The translations under genes were made by a program, and so were the position numbers. Of a stretch of DNA of 64,000 nucleotides, positions 1-15,100 are shown piece by piece. Within the stretch, counting starts at the first letter, position 1; the number at the start of each line of letters is the position of its first letter. This DNA comes from Trileptium ribeirensis (lineage: Eukaryota; Nematoda; Enoplea; Enoplida; Thoracostomopsidae): assembly GCA_030248225.1 (NCBI GenBank), contig JASANE010029061.1:62001-126000 (forward strand). Reading direction: 5' to 3'. The notes under the pieces were generated by a model, which was not told the origin of the DNA, made no database searches, and worked only from the letters and a program-made list of their open reading frames with translations.

Positions 1-117
1 TGCTGCAGGAAAATCAGAATTTTATTCCGAACCTGTATCCCTTAGTGTCAATCTTTGTTCAGACTTTCAACAAAACTGGTGGGACGCTGCGGTGTCATTA
101 GCAACTAATAAAGGACG
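1..117 (+). CDS. Nup358: Nup358 exon: N-terminal helical domain (5' partial)
   Basis: The frame beginning at base 2 is open and contains the motif [16 protein letters not shown] near residues 24-38. This matches the Trp-Trp-x-Ala-Val helix of the N-terminal TPR-type domain of RanBP2, where vertebrates have WWKAVYTL. The exon ends in phase 2 at CG|GTATGC, and the next exon supplies the A of an Arg codon. The true left border may be upstream of the window, or the AG at 7-8 could be an acceptor. Other frames hit stops. The family assignment rests on the continuation in the next two exons. Confidence 0.7.
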
Positions 118-3100
118 GTATGCAAGTTAATATTTGAATCTATATAAAAGGAAAATGAACAGCGGTGTTAGGGGTTATTTTATTTAAATCAGATGTAGGT
201 TTCTAATAAGTATTACAGAGACGATATCCCTTTTAGTTTTCTCGCTTGCAGTCAGGCAGACGAATTGTAATATCTGTATCAGATGTCGCTAAAAAATTTG
301 TAGTAACCAGTGTAAACCGTACTTCGGAAATATAGACATTGGAGTTTGACCGACCCCATGAAGTGGAGCGGCTGCATTTTTAAACCAAAGGTTGCTAATT
401 GAATTCTAAGTGTAGTGAATGAAATGAGTGAAGCGAAGAATTCTTATTATCCGGAATAGTAGCAAAATTTGGTAGTCTTGTTGGTGCTTTTTTGGGTTTA
501 CACGCATAGCTCAACTTTCGATGTGCTGCGTGACTGGCGCAGTAGCTAATTTTAAAGCCTGAGTTAGTTACGCGCGAGTCCTGATTCTAACGTCTTTTCT
601 TGAAAAGCGCGCCGGAGGGGCTTGGGTCGGGTTTTGAAGGTGTCTTTAAAATAACTATAAATATCTGAGCGTAGTGTAATGTGGCGAAAATTGTGTGTTT
701 CCGGGGTTGAAATCTTTTAAATTTCTTCTATGTGGGTCATCGGCAATAACTCGGGAATGACTTAGCCGATTTTCATGATCTTGGGTTCATTCGAACCGGC
801 ATAGTCGAGTTACCTGCGCTTTAACCTACCTAGCGTTTTTTGGTTTGAGGTGTGGTTCCGAAGTCAGAGATAAAATGCGGTTTTTACCAGATTTTAGTGC
901 ACTTCACGGAAGGAAGGTTATTTTTATCCTAATTTTCGATTTTTTTCTCTGGTTGGTTTTATTTCATAGTAAAATGATAAATACCAATGCCACTTTTTTG
1001 TTTTTCGATTAAGGCTCTGGTTCTGAATTGATGAGGTTTGAGGTGTGGAGTATGGCGCCCCATGATTTCTTGACACAAAATTCGAAAATTTGTTCTGACG
1101 TCCTGGGCTGCTGAAAAGTTTCACTTGGGGGTTTTTGGACATGGGAAACTCATTGCCGGTGTTTCGTTTTGCTCTGCGACCCATGGTTCCATGGGTACGG
1201 GGTTGTGGAACCCTTGTTGGCTTTTTTTGCATTTGAGGTCTGGTCCCAGTTCAGAGGTAAATATGCGGGGTTTTTGTACTCCATTTTAGTACAATTCATG
1301 GAAGCAAGGTTATTTTTGTCGTAAATTTTGATTTTTTTGTCTGGTTGGTTTTATTTCATAGTAAAATGATAAATGCCGATGCCTCTTTTTTGTTTTTGGA
1401 TTAGGGCCCCGGTTCATGTGGTTTAAGGTATGGCACCGTCACGGTTTCTCAACCCAAAATTCGAAAATTTGTTTTGACGTGCTGTGCGGCAGAAAAGTTT
1501 TACTTTAGTGTTTTCGGGCATGGGAAACTTATTGCCGGTGTTAGTTTTGTTCTAGCTTGTGCAGTATTGTCTGTATCCAATATACCATATCGACGTATGC
1601 TATCGAGAGCTATGTAGAGGAAAGAAGCTGTATAAGGCTGTTTATAATGCTTTTCTACATCTTCTTTTCAGGATATAGGATTTGGGCCAAAGCGGTTTTT
1701 GAATAGGTCCTTAGATCCAAAATACACGAAAACGACAATATTTCCACAACCGTTCGAGCTGGGTATTACTGGTCTCAATTTGTACAGAAATTGTTCCTAT
1801 GTATCAGAAGATATGCCATTGAACACTCTGAATTCATTACAATGGCGATAAGCTATTAGTTTAAAATCACTGTGAAAAAGCAATGTCCGGAAACGCAAGC
1901 CGCTAAATTTTAATAAATCGCGTGTAAAATGGTTATAAATGGATTCCAAACATTAGGAGTAGATAATTGTCTTAAACATATATTACCGCAATCGTTGTTA
2001 ATTAATTAAGGAATTAATTTTTTTGAGAGACGTTGTCATTATCAGTTTGAGGGTCGTTTTTACGAGTACAATTTTCCTGGTGTGCGGAAATTTCAACGGC
2101 ACCAATCTGAAAAGCTATTGTAACGATATAGCCATGACGCAGACACGAAATTCCATTAAATTTTTGCTAGTTCGATTCTCGATTTCAATCGAAGATGTCT
2201 CCTATGGCATCAAAACCTGTTTGTTTCAAATTAGCTATGTGCAGTTATCACTTAATGAACTTTGAGGCGGATGGTGGTGTTTGGAGTTAGAGTATGTACA
2301 CAAAATAATTCTTTTTAAGAATTGATCAACGTCCGATAGTGCAGCAAGGTCTTGAAGTTATACGGCTGCTACGGAATCATGCCGTAGAACTCAGACTTGT
2401 TTACGAAGTGGCTCGAATGCTCCAGGATGCGGTAAATGTTCCACTCTCCGCCTCTTTAAACTTTTTGTTTAATTATACAGATGGCTTTGCTGCTTAAGCT
2501 CTTTTTACTATAAAAACTGGTTATTTTGCTTTGCGAACTTTAAACTTGGACAGGGCGGCATTGCTTGGTGTTAAAGTATTCGGCAAGATTTTTTGTTTAT
2601 TTATAACAATGGTTTAGCTGCTTAAGCTTTTTTACTAAAAGCTGGCTATTTTGCTCTGCGAACTATAAACTTATACAAGGCAGCATTGCTTGCTGTTAAA
2701 GTGTTCGGTTTGAAGTTAATATAGTAATAATTTCGCGCGATGCTTGAAACTGTAATATTCGATCGCCGTGGGAGGGGATGGGAATGGGAGTAGGATTTTT
2801 GGGCTTTCTATACAACTTGAGCTGTTTTTTCTCTGCTAGGTCAAGTCCCCAGGTCTGCGTCTAAGCACACTCAGGTATTTTGAGTTGACATCAAAAATAA
2901 TCGTTAAAATCTTAATCTTAAAATCAATGGTTAACGTTCTAATAGTACTGCTTTTATTTCTGCTATTCATTATAGTTGTCACACTGAAAAGGATAACGAA
3001 AGGCAATGGTACTGTTATTCCCAGTTAACCTGGGTAAATCCCCAAGCACTTTTGACTCGCACAGATTTGAGGTACTTAAGCGCCTAGTTGAATTCCAAAA

Positions 3101-6100
3101 ATTACTATTTGGTCTTATCCAAATTGCCAAAATTGTACTTGGGGCAGTAACCTGAGAGAACCGCCAAATTGAAACTGGGGGAACCGACTTGGAATATTTT
3201 CAGTTAAAAACTGCGGGACCATAAATTACCGTAACTGCCACAAAATTCAAAGTTTGAATTTAACTTATGATTTCAATTGTGCATTTTCAGAAGGGGAACA
3301 TTGTAGCAACTTCAGGCAACACAGAAAAAGTGCACCCAAAATAAGGAAAAATTGTTATATTTTTAGCCCATCAGAGAAAAACTATTCTTTGGTCGCACAG
3401 GAAAGTACCTGGTTATCATAAACTAAGGAGATCGAGATAACTGCCCCGCTAGCCCTATGTGAGGTTTCAGTTTTTATACATAACATTGGTTTTCACAAAT
3501 TTTCCGATGTGATCAGGGGAACTATTAACTTTAATAATTCAAGATTAAATCAGCAACATAAGAAACCACGGACACGCTGGTTTTTATCAGTTGGGCTTTG
3601 TTTTAGCAACCAGTATTTGTTTAAGATCCAAAGTTTTAACGACGAAAGCAAACGAAATGCTGTTTCGATGTATGCGCATGAATATTGGAAATATTTGCTA
3701 GATCGCCTAGAAACGTAAGTTAGTTGACTAACTGGACTTAGCACGTGTATGTAAGTTTCAATTAGCATAAAATCTTTGGGGGTTTAGCTGTATATTTGCA
3801 GTTGCAAAAGTTCGCCAAGTCGGTTTGTTGCCGCAGGTGGTACGCTGCCTTTTTGGTGTCTCAGGGTAGTTATTGTTTTAGAATTCACATAAAGACATTT
3901 CTTCAAGCTACAGTACTTGCCAGAAATGAGTGCTGTTCAGTCGAATGTTCGTGCGATGGTCTTTCGAAAAATATAAATCTGTTTCGAATAGTGTTCGACG
4001 TCTTTTCGAAATTTTTAGCAATGTTTTGAGATTTGTTTGAGAGCTGTTCGAGAGTTGGTCGCGAATATAAAGGTTTTGTTAGATTATATGTTCGTTCGAA
4101 ACCCCACGGTCTTTTCTGGCTAGTACTATATTTCGTTAACCCAGAAAATAGAATGCTACGGATTGGGGTATTCTGTAGGTACATTATACTTGATTTAATA
4201 GCTACTGCTCATTCCCATTCAGTCTACTTACTCACATGTCAAATAATGTATCGCTTCAAAGCTTTAGGTCTTTCTGATTTACTTGTCTAAATTTATTTTG
4301 CTGCTGTGCCAGAATACGTTGTTTTTGTATTTTAGCACAATCTTACCAGATTTCAAAACACTTTATAAAATTAACTGCAGACGCGAGGGGTCACTGAATG
4401 ATTTAGTAGAGGAGATCAAGATTATCATGAATATGTGTTTCTATCAATGTTTCGGTGTACTTTCACACGTTACATCGTAGCTGCACTGAATAATCTTTAT
4501 GACGCTGCGTAAATGGATATTAATAGTTTAGAAATTAAGCTGCATATGAACTTTAAATCTCGGAATATATTGGTTTAAATGGTCAGCCTTCATGATTTTT
4601 AAGCAATCGTGTCGGTACGGTGGGCAGTGCTGGCTATTTCTTTGTGAGTGAGTTACCACCGTTTTCCCCCGAAGAAAAAGAGGATGCAATGGAAGCAGCG
4701 CGTGTCGTTATTTCCAGCAATCGGAGAAATAAAACCGGAAATGCTGGTAACACGTCTGCCGTAAGTGTTGGTCGGACACAGAGACCGACAACGAATAGTG
4801 ACACAGTAGTTCCGGTTCCAAATGGTACGGCAACGGTTCAGCCTCTGGTTAGTTATTTTAGTATTATTTTGTGGTTTTAACACGCGGTGTGGTAAGGTAA
4901 TGATATTACAACCTAGGATTCCCATGCTTTGTCGACATAGTTTCGCTGCGAGTTATAATCTTAACATGAAGCATATATATGTTGTTAATCCATTTGGGGT
5001 TGGCGAAACTGAGTTTGACGCTGTCGACTTTGCGTACGGCCTCGATTTTAAATTTCATCAGCATGCCACGCATATCACCTAAATATATCTCAAACATGAA
5101 TATTGCTTTTATTGGCGTTTCGAGCTTTTCAGTAATTCTATTCACTTATCTCTCATAGCTGTTGCAGCTTTAGGAAACTACGACGCTGGCTACGCGAAAG
5201 TTGGGTGGGGTGCTCCCTGGCATTTTCGGTGCCTTATGGCAGAAACGAGTGCCGCCAAGTTGGGGTCCCCTGGCAAAATCACGAACTTGCTCAAATGTTC
5301 AAATATGAACATGCGATATGCAGATACGGGCATCTATTTTGTCGTATGACTTTGTCGATGATAGAATTTTGGTCTAAGCTCCAGTGAGAATTAATTGATG
5401 ATTTTGCGTAAACTATGAGATTTCGTTGCAATAGTCTCATTAATTAGGCGTGTGTCTAGCTTTCTTTTGTTGTAGCCCTAGGAACTGTAAAAGAAAAAAG
5501 TCTTAAAGTCGTCTGAAAGGTTGTTTTGCCGAAGGTAGTAAACGATTAAAGTTTTAATTCTAGTTTCTAAATCCGAATAAATCCCGACCACTATCTGCTA
5601 AGTGATTGGAATGCATTTGTACAAAGATACATGTATTAGTAAATGTTAGATTTGTAGGTAACTGCGCCTCGAGGTCACGTTTTTGAATTATGAGTCTTCT
5701 ACTTACCTTTCCACCTGTGTGGCCGGGACCCCCACTTTCCAGATTCCCCATGATCGTGAGAGTTTTCCCCATATCCGTCCCCCACTCGGCCGAAACTCCC
5801 ATGTTCAACTAAATCCAAAATTTTTTAATTCTGAAAATTTATATTTTTTTTGTTTGCAAATTGTTTTTAAACATTAATTACCACATTTTATAAACTGAAG
5901 CATCGTTTTATAGCTTGAAAATACATTCACGGCACTAAAACATCATGTGGAATATTTAGTATTTTTAAGCAAAATTTATCTCCTTCCCACTTCGAACTTT
6001 CCCCCAATAATGAACGTGGGGGCATCCCGAAGTTCCTCCACTTTTCGGAGGGCTTTGGACAGGCCATTTCTACATACTGGCTTTTCCATTCGCTAAAAAT

Positions 6101-9100
6101 TTTGGCTGGTGCTTGAACTGTGGGCGTTGGATATTTTTCAACGAAAACCGTTAAAATTTTTTAATAAATAGCTTCGGAAACCAAAAACATATTTATTGAG
6201 GTTAAAACCAACTTTTTACACAATTTCTTGCTGAAATTAGTGAAATTTTTTAATTCTAAAAGAGATTTTTGTGAAAAAATGTCAATTTTTAATAGTGTTT
6301 GGGTGCGTTTTTACTACCGGGAAGGCCAAAATTTTTGCCGGAAGGGGTGTGCCAAAATTTTGCCAGGGGCCCCAGCCGAGGAACATCAGTTTTTGCCAGG
6401 GGGAACCGAAAATTGCAAGTGGTCCACCCCTCCCCTAGTTTGGAGAAGCCAGCTACAACATGCGTAACCGCCGCAATAACGCATCGGATTCAATTATAGA
6501 GCTGCTGCTGTACAGAAAATTCATAAGTTTTCATTGATTATGGAGATATGGTCGTTTTCGTTTATTTAGGGTGTCATGGTCCCATTTTAAAACCTATTAT
6601 ACCTAATAATACAACATAGGTAACTGCCGTAAAAACATGCCAGTTGCAGCTACACAGAGTTTCTGTCGCAAACTAAGCCCGATAAGTTCGATATATTTTG
6701 ATTGGTTATGGAGATACGACCGTTTTCGTAAAATTGCAAGGGTAACATTGTGCAAAAGCTTTATATAGCCTTAATTGCTGTTATGACTAAATATGTACAC
6801 CATGTATTGAAATACAACCAAAATCATTTTGTCGATCTCCATTTTGACCCAACCTGGCACAATTTGACCCAATTTTATGGGGGAAGCAGTTGGAATCCAT
6901 TTTCGGCCCTAGTTAAATCGCACAATAACATATTTCAAGCTTTCATTTGAGTTATCTCGCGAGACGATGGAGTGTTCTAACTTTTTAGTTGTGTGCAATA
7001 TGAAAAAATTCACAAATTGATAGTCATCAATTTCACCACATCAAAACTAAATTTCTTTATTAACACTAAGAATTCTATCATGTATTTTACTACAAGATGT
7101 ACATATGCTATATACATCTATCTTTGTGTATGTCCGTGATTGTATGCTATAGACGTTTTTCTCTGATTCAAAACAGTTAATACATTTTACTATTCACCTA
7201 GCTATATGAATGTGGTTATATTGATGTTATAATTGCTATTGCAAGTGCTTTTTAGTGTGCAGTTGCGTGCAGCATCTTACATATTTGGTTTATTGAATAA
7301 CAATACGCCTGGAATAATTCACTTTCAATTTTGTTATAATGATTTCAGTCGCGATTTTCGACGCCGTTTCGAACACCAACAGCGCACGTTTTGCCGTCAA
7401 CGTCTACAGGTATGTTTTTATCTTCACGCTCTTTGTTTTTTTGCAAAAAGGTTTCAGTGATCATAGTTTCAGTTCCACTGGTTTTATCTTTGTACCTAAC
7501 TTTAAAAAAATTTAAATATAATCTAACGCATAATGGTTGCCGAGCTGTAATAATACATATCATGTAAGCTGCGATCGAGCGTCAAAACGATTGTTCAACT
7601 TAGTACCTTGTTGATGTTATAAGGCTACAAATAAATTTCATTTATACAAACATTATAAATTGGGTACTGTTTTTAATTTGCCTCTGAAATCATTAAAACT
7701 TGTGGTTTAACCTGTTCAAAAACATTGACGGCTCCATGGTGGCTTAAAGCACTATTAATTAAGAAGTGAATGTACCTGCCAATGCTTATGTGCTACAATA
7801 TTATCAGTACGTCGTATTGTTGCACTATTAATACATAGTGCCTAAATTTTTATGTTAAGCTTATTTTCACCGTTTTAGATGGTAGGGTCTCAGTTATTAA
7901 AAATTTTGGAAAAATAAAAATAATCTTTTTATGCGACCACTATTTGTCTCTTTCTCTCTTCCTCAGGGTGTAATCTAGAATTTGCGGAGTTCAGGATTGC
8001 AGAAACAAGAAGCTAAATGTTGCAGGCGTAAGGTTGAAGGCAGTCACGGACGCAATACACTGCCCAGTTTTACGCAAAGCCAGCCGAACGCAAGTGCGGG
8101 TAAAAACGTTTGTGCGCGCGTGCTTGCGTTTTAGTGCAGTTGATTTTGTTCGTAACTCTAGACCGCATGTCTTGTGCAAGAAACGTCGTGATGAAATTTT
8201 GGTGGTTATGTGGCTTTATTGAGACAGTTTTCGAACCTACAGTACTGTGGTAGCCTATTCGAGTCAGTGTTTGATGAAGGCGGGTGTATTTTTAAAAGTC
8301 ATATTTATTTTTATGTGTTTTTATTTATCGATAAACTTTTTCAAACGGTGGTGCTTATTTTTTTACTGACATATTTTGATAATATTACTTTTTTGCACTA
8401 ATTTATCAAGTCCAGTGTGAGTCATATTGAATGGAAAACTAAACCAAAGAAACAACACAGTAGGCTTCCTATATTCTCCAAACAAACATTAGTCTTCTCT
8501 GTGAACAGTTTGTTGTATGTTTCAGATGATCGCCAGCTTAGCCGATCCCGACAGGAAAGTATTATGGTAAATTTTCGAGTTTTTATCTCTGATATTGATT
8601 CAACATAGCTTTGCGATGAGACATCATGGCTAACGGAAACCGCCTGTAGTGCTCATTTTTAGAAACTTTCCAGACTTTTTGCCATTTGTAGGAGAATTAA
8701 TGTCGTAGGGTTGACTGTCCCTTGTAGACAAAAAGCTTTCATAATAAATGCCTTAAAAACGGTTCAAATATTTTGATTTTAAATTTAATATTTTTCAGCG
8801 GAAAACGATAAAATTGTTACTAATTGGCCATAGAAACGATTCAAAAACATGTATGTTAAGGTTAAAACAAACTGTTCAACCAATTTTTTTCCGAAATTAA
8901 AATTTTAATTTCTGAAAGGAATTTTCGTAAAAATTCCGTACGCAGCGATCAGATACGGACGTGGTGCTGCTCCGTAATTAATTTTTATGCGATGTTGCAT
9001 CAGTGTTGCATTACATGAATGGTATAACTCTGATGGTGTGGTGGCTGCGTTGAATATAATTTTAAGTGTTTTTCCAGCGATGTAGAAACCCTTTTGTGAC

Positions 9101-12100
9101 TGAACTGAAAACTGATTTTGCGACCTCTGTTTGAGTACTTCCCCTGTCTTCCTTAAAGACGCTACTGGAACTGAGTTTACGAAATGCCTGAGGGAACCGG
9201 TCGAAACTTGTCACATAGTGTGTGAGTCCACGTTAGCGGTGTACACTTGGGTAGTTCCTTTGTCAAGTCAGTTCACGATCGTAAAAGCGTTGAACACCTA
9301 CAAATCACGACCGCTTATGTACGCGTACGTGATTTGCGATGCAGCAACGCGCAGGCGCTGTTCATGGTCACTATTTTGTGATTTAGCATGGTAGTTTGCT
9401 GACCGCATACAAGTAAAACGCCATTACAATCGCGTTTTCCTATTCTGTAACACAAAAACAGACCGACAACAGAGCTGTCCGATTAAGGAGGTCATTGATC
9501 AACGCGGACAAACCCGCGAGATCTACAAATGTGCTTGTAAGCCAAGTTCATTCGTACATATCTGAGCATATGTTCGCGTTCACAAAAATAGGGATACCAA
9601 AGGCAGAACTGTGATTTCGAGTTTTTGCACTATTCAGTTCGTGGTTTCGTTAAAGGAACAGTCATGGTGTATGCGCCTTAAGTGGATTCACGCCTAATGC
9701 AATTGGGATTGTATATCTAGACGAGCTATTTCAATACATTAATTAATGATTATGGGTACTTGTTTTATTAGAATTCGCTGAAATATGATTATTCACAAGT
9801 CACATCACTAGAACAAAAATTTAAAACACCAAAGCAAAAATAATTTTGTCGTTACCATATTTTCTTTATTTATAATTATTTAATTTCTTTATTCAAAATT
9901 ATAAAGATTTGCTGCAATTAAAACTTAACCATTATAAATAAACGCTACGTTCGCGATAACTAACAATTTTGATACAGTTTTCAACCAATTTGGCAACCCA
10001 ATATCTGCTCTAAAACATTTAATAGTTCCACGCACTGTTACTTCATTTTTGGCGACCTGGTAAGGGCACGTGGGTGCGTACTGTCTACAGGGCTATATTT
10101 TGCTGGCCATAGTTAAACCTATTTTTGTAAACTATTGGGAAAATCTGCATTTTATGCACACCGGAGACTCTGGTCAGGGAGAAAGTTTATCGTAATCTCT
10201 ATCGTCGATTACGTTAATGTGTAATGTTTTTGCATATACACTTTTTTGATGCTGAATTTTACGGCATGAACCACATCAGCTTGCGGTTCCTAGTTCGGCG
10301 CCACGCGTACTATTTCGGCAGTTTGTAAAAGCCACAGTTACGCGGTCGCACATATAAATTTATGAATGTGATGCGTGAGTAAACTTAAGGAGACTCCGCC
10401 AACCATCCTATTCTGTCATTACCGATATCGAATCGCAAACCCTTGTTACGGAAAACAGACTTAATTTCATTCGGTTTTTCGCTAACCGAACATTGGCGTT
10501 ATCAAATTCAGGTGCCAGAAAATTAAACCTTATGTTCGAACAGAATTTCGGGGATTACAGTTTGTAGAAATTCTGTTCCCTACTGCATTATCATTTTAAT
10601 TTGCATTAGTCAGTGTTCGCAAACAAATTTAATGCAAAAGTGTCGTCACAATCAAATCGACAAATTTTCGCTCTCAAAAATTTAGGTAAATTTACTTCGA
10701 TTTTCTCGAACACAAAATTGTTAGATTTCAATCGCGAGCGCTGTGTTCGCGAACAGATTTACGCCTAATTTCAATTGATCAAAAAGCGGTCCTTAACAAA
10801 TTTTATCCAAAAATACAAAATAGGATGGTTGGCGGGGTCACCTTAAGTTTACTCTCGCATGATATTGTTTTTTATGTTATTTTTGTTATTCTTATTGATT
10901 TTTTACGGAGATTTCGGAATTTTTTCAGGTTGGACTCGAACTGACAAATCCGCGAGATTTTACTTTACGAAGTCTCATGCAGTCTCAAGATTTACTCGTT
11001 CGATCAGTGTTGGAACAACATAATTCGGTTGTCTCGATGTGTCAAGCAACCTCTGAACTTTTGAAAGAACTAACGTTGTCTCAACGCGCATTGACGGACC
11101 ATTTAACTGAAATAAAGGTTCTCCTTTATTTAATTCCATCTTAATTTATTGTATTATTGAGATTCTGTCCTACAGTAGTTTCCCTAATACAGCTGTCAGT
11201 GCAAGCATGTCCATTGTTTGCTTTGTTGTACCTTATTTTAAAGTGGATTTATAACCACCAAATGTGAATTCATGAGTTGTAATGCTTGTGGATTTTATGA
11301 CCAGTCTTGCCAACCGTGTTTCATGCATTGTAACCCATAACGCATGATGACAGATTCACAGAAGTTTTTTTAGCTTGTCTTGATTTAAATTACGTAGTTC
11401 TCAAGCATTTTGAAATTATCGTCGGCAAAGAACAGAAGAATGATTCTAAGTGCAAATCATCAGAATCATTTGAACAATAGATTTTTCAATGTTTCTACTG
11501 CCCCATTTTGGAAGAAAAACTGGATATCTATAATCGAAACTCTTACTAGTCTATGAAGGTCTGGACAATAATCTTGCAGTTGTCTTCACCAAGGGAATGT
11601 CTTATCTTTGGGCAGAATAGAAGCTACTAGATTCCGTGCTATCGTGCTGCTAGTGAGACACTGTAAAAAGACTACGCTATAATGTTAAGAATATGCTATG
11701 TTAAGAACACAGCGCTATTTAAAAATTAGTGAAAACAAGCTGTTGGCTTGTCTAAACTATTGATCCCAAACTAAAGCTGAAACGTTAAACCGGTCCAAAG
11801 GGCAAAGGCTCTATCATTTCGTTCGATGGGCTTGGCGGGCCCTTTTTTGGTACCATCAACGCCAACGGCCGCTTTGTGACTCTACTAGTAATATACAGGC
11901 CGCCTCACGTGCAGCTGCATGTTTTCTTCAGTTAATTGTTGGGGATTTTAATACTCATAATGTAACAGAACATTTCATTAATATAATTTCATCTTTTGGT
12001 CTCAAACACTATGTCACGGCGCCGACACATGATCGTGAGAGCATACTCGACCTTGCATTTTCGTATGGTAGCAGTGTCTTGCTGTCCCATGTTGATGTAG

Positions 12101-15100
12101 AAGACTGTGCTACTTTGAACATCGAAAAGCTCGTGTTCAAATTGATAAAATTTATCAAAAACAATTATGCTGGTGAGCGGTGTTCGACAATGCTGTGTAA
12201 TTGATACTGTTTTGTTTAATATTTTCGTTGCACCTGTTGTGAATATTATAACTAATGCGGGTTTCAACGTCCACAAATATGCTGATGACGTGAGAATATA
12301 CAACCACATAAAGTTAGCGGATCTAGAAAATGATTTGCTTCGGACTTCGAAAATCTGTTCAATCTGAAATTACAGCAATAAACTCAAGCTAAACAACAGT
12401 AATGAAACTCAGTTAATCTACTTCAGTCGTCGAAACTTTACTGGACCTAGTATCAAGATTGGTGAGTCCATAATTCACCCATCGCCGACTGTTAAAATAT
12501 TTGATGTGACTCTAGACTTCAAATTGGACTTTAATAAACATAAGTGCTGTAACAGGTACTTGTCAATGGCAACTTCGGGAAATAAGTAGGATTTGACGAC
12601 GACTAGATCCCAAAACTGCTAGAATTGTGATACGGGCATTTGATAGTCACAGTTTGACTACTGTAACGTTTCTTAACCCGCTGGAAATACATTACTCTCA
12701 TATTGCGGCAGCTTCGCTGGTTAACCCTAGATCAGCGTATTAATACAATATCAGCGTATCAATATATTAATACGTTACCCCGAGATAGAACAAGGCACTG
12801 CTAATTGTTCGAAGTGCATTAACGACGGGAAGTCCTACTTACGTTATGAAAATGCTTCATTTGTCAAACGGAAATGCGTCATTACGGAAGAACGCAGGTT
12901 ACGAGTGAACATTCCCAGGAGCAACTGTTTTTCATTTGCGGATCCATTTGAAAGGAATATTTTACCAGCAGATATGTGTCATGGTGAGCTCACTTTAAAT
13001 GATTATAAGTCGAGGTTGAAAACCTGTTTGTTTCCTGTGTGACATAACACTCAAAATATACTGATAAGTTTGAAATCTTTTGACTTCATTATGCGCTTTT
13101 GTAATGCTTTCGTGAAAAAGCGCTCTATAAGTGCCGTATAATTATTATTGTCAAAAAAGTCGAAAGCTCAGCTGGAAGAGTTTGAGAAAATTAAATTCAA
13201 AACAAACAAACATGCATACTGCAAACGTAGCCAAATCATTGAATATTGCACTCGAATCATATTAAGTTACATTGGGAGTGCTGAACTTTACTTCGTGTAT
13301 TATTCGCTTGTAAGATTCTTTACTACGCTAGCAACAGCTCCGAACTGGGCTGTGGCTAGTACACGAAGCCCAAACCAAGTTATCCAGTTTCAACATAGCG
13401 CGGCGAAAATAATTTTCTCAACGGCATATAAAAGGCGCAATTCTATGCACATGCAAGGGTTCACCAAATTTAGTCATCTGTTAGATAATTCTGATCTCAT
13501 CCTGTCTTAACCCATAAAGGGGATAACACATTAAAGGGCACATAGATTTTTCTCACGAGCACAAAAATTCTGTTTAAATCCATTTAGTCGAAGATGATTT
13601 ATGCGTGACAGGTACAGACAAATATTTCACATTACGCACCTTCGAACAAAAATTTTGTCAAAATCCATTTACCCGAAGATGATATTTCGAGTTATACTGA
13701 CAGACAAAAAATTTCACGATTTTTCCTTCTGATGCCTTCATTGGAATCTCCGTTCGCTTCGCTTGTTCCGATAAGGCCCATATTTAAGCCATAATTAGCG
13801 CAAAACTACTGTTATCGTCAATGACATGATAACCTGAAAGATCATGGTTCAGGTTTCCCAGTGCTGCAAATTGCATAGAGACACCCACTGGTAGATTATC
13901 GGACAGAGTAACCCCTTCATTCATTTTCAACCATAAGTGGTCAAAAATTGGAATTTGCCAACAAAACGTCGTAGATTTAACTGTTGCTTTGTGAAACTCT
14001 TGAATGTTTGGCATTGTTTGGTTAAAAGTTTTATAGTGCTTACACCTTAGCCTACATGCACGAAACATTGATATCAGGGAGTAACCGGAATTCCGGTTCC
14101 GGCGAAAATCGTGTTCCGGTCGCGGTTCCGGCAAAGGGCAAAAACCATACCGGAACCGGAATTCCGATTTAAAAATTTTGTTTGAAATTTTCCACGTTTT
14201 TGCTTCATCCTGTATTCCAAACATAATATATATTATACAATGATCAAGCTCCAATACAACCAAGCAAAAGAAAAGATTAACTAACCAATTTGCCGTGTGA
14301 AACGTAAGTAGGGCACATAATTTGAGCAAGAATTTTTCATAATAACCTGCAGGAGTTTGTTAAATCAAAGCCAGGTCGATGCTTGTAGCAGCTATTTTAC
14401 ACATCCAGAGGTCTGTGGGATAGGTTTGAATTAAACCGGTCCAACTCGGTAACAGAGTATGGCTTACGCAGAAGTACTTAGGGTATGCTTGGCTAACATA
14501 AATTGCGTCAAGCACCCGCCAGTGCGCTTGTAAACTTGGTAAATCAGTCTAAATTGAAGTAAACTAACGCTATCTGCAACGCAGCTAGAAACTGCTTTTA
14601 TGGCAATGAACTGTATTTATTGAAACTGTGCGGGCAGCATCACAGTGTGTCTCATTTATAGCATTCTGATTAGAAAGTTATGATCATTATGATCTAACTG
14701 ACGTGCACTGTTTGTCCAACGCTAGCCTAAACAGTGTCTCTGACCTCTGATCAGAAAATTACCTTCTATCTATTATTTACTCTTAGAATCATGAACCAAT
14801 AATTTTAAGTTTCCTACAGAAGAACATGCAACAAACGTAAGTGTAGTAAAGGGAGGCGACTGGAGACAGAACGAAAGTGTGTATTCTACGCTCCAAGCTT
14901 TGTAAGCACATTCGATTTGACGCAGTATACTCAATGGTGTATAGTGGAAGACATTTTTTTGCTCTGAATGTCCAAAAACCGACATATTTGATCGATAAAT
15001 AAACATTATTAGCTTCCTCAGTCTCTTTAAAGTTTCAGAAAGCCAATAATACCATCGCAATTCATTAAGTTTAATGTAAAAGTTATTTTTAATGTATTTA

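Noticed and set aside
2023..2265. 80-codon open frame with a hydrophobic start, looking like a small membrane protein.
   Set aside because: It begins at a TTG-type codon in an intron, has no acceptor or phase fit and no recognised family.
3601..3625. Acceptor TTTTAG at 3601-3606 for the third exon.
   Set aside because: It gives phase 2, whereas the preceding exon ends in phase 0; AG at 3624-3625 fits.
14773..15060. Antisense open frame conserved between hAT MITE copies A and B (also 19860-20099).
   Set aside because: Conservation follows from recent copying of the whole element; the frame is broken by the nested insertion in B, altered in C, and has no transposase motif.
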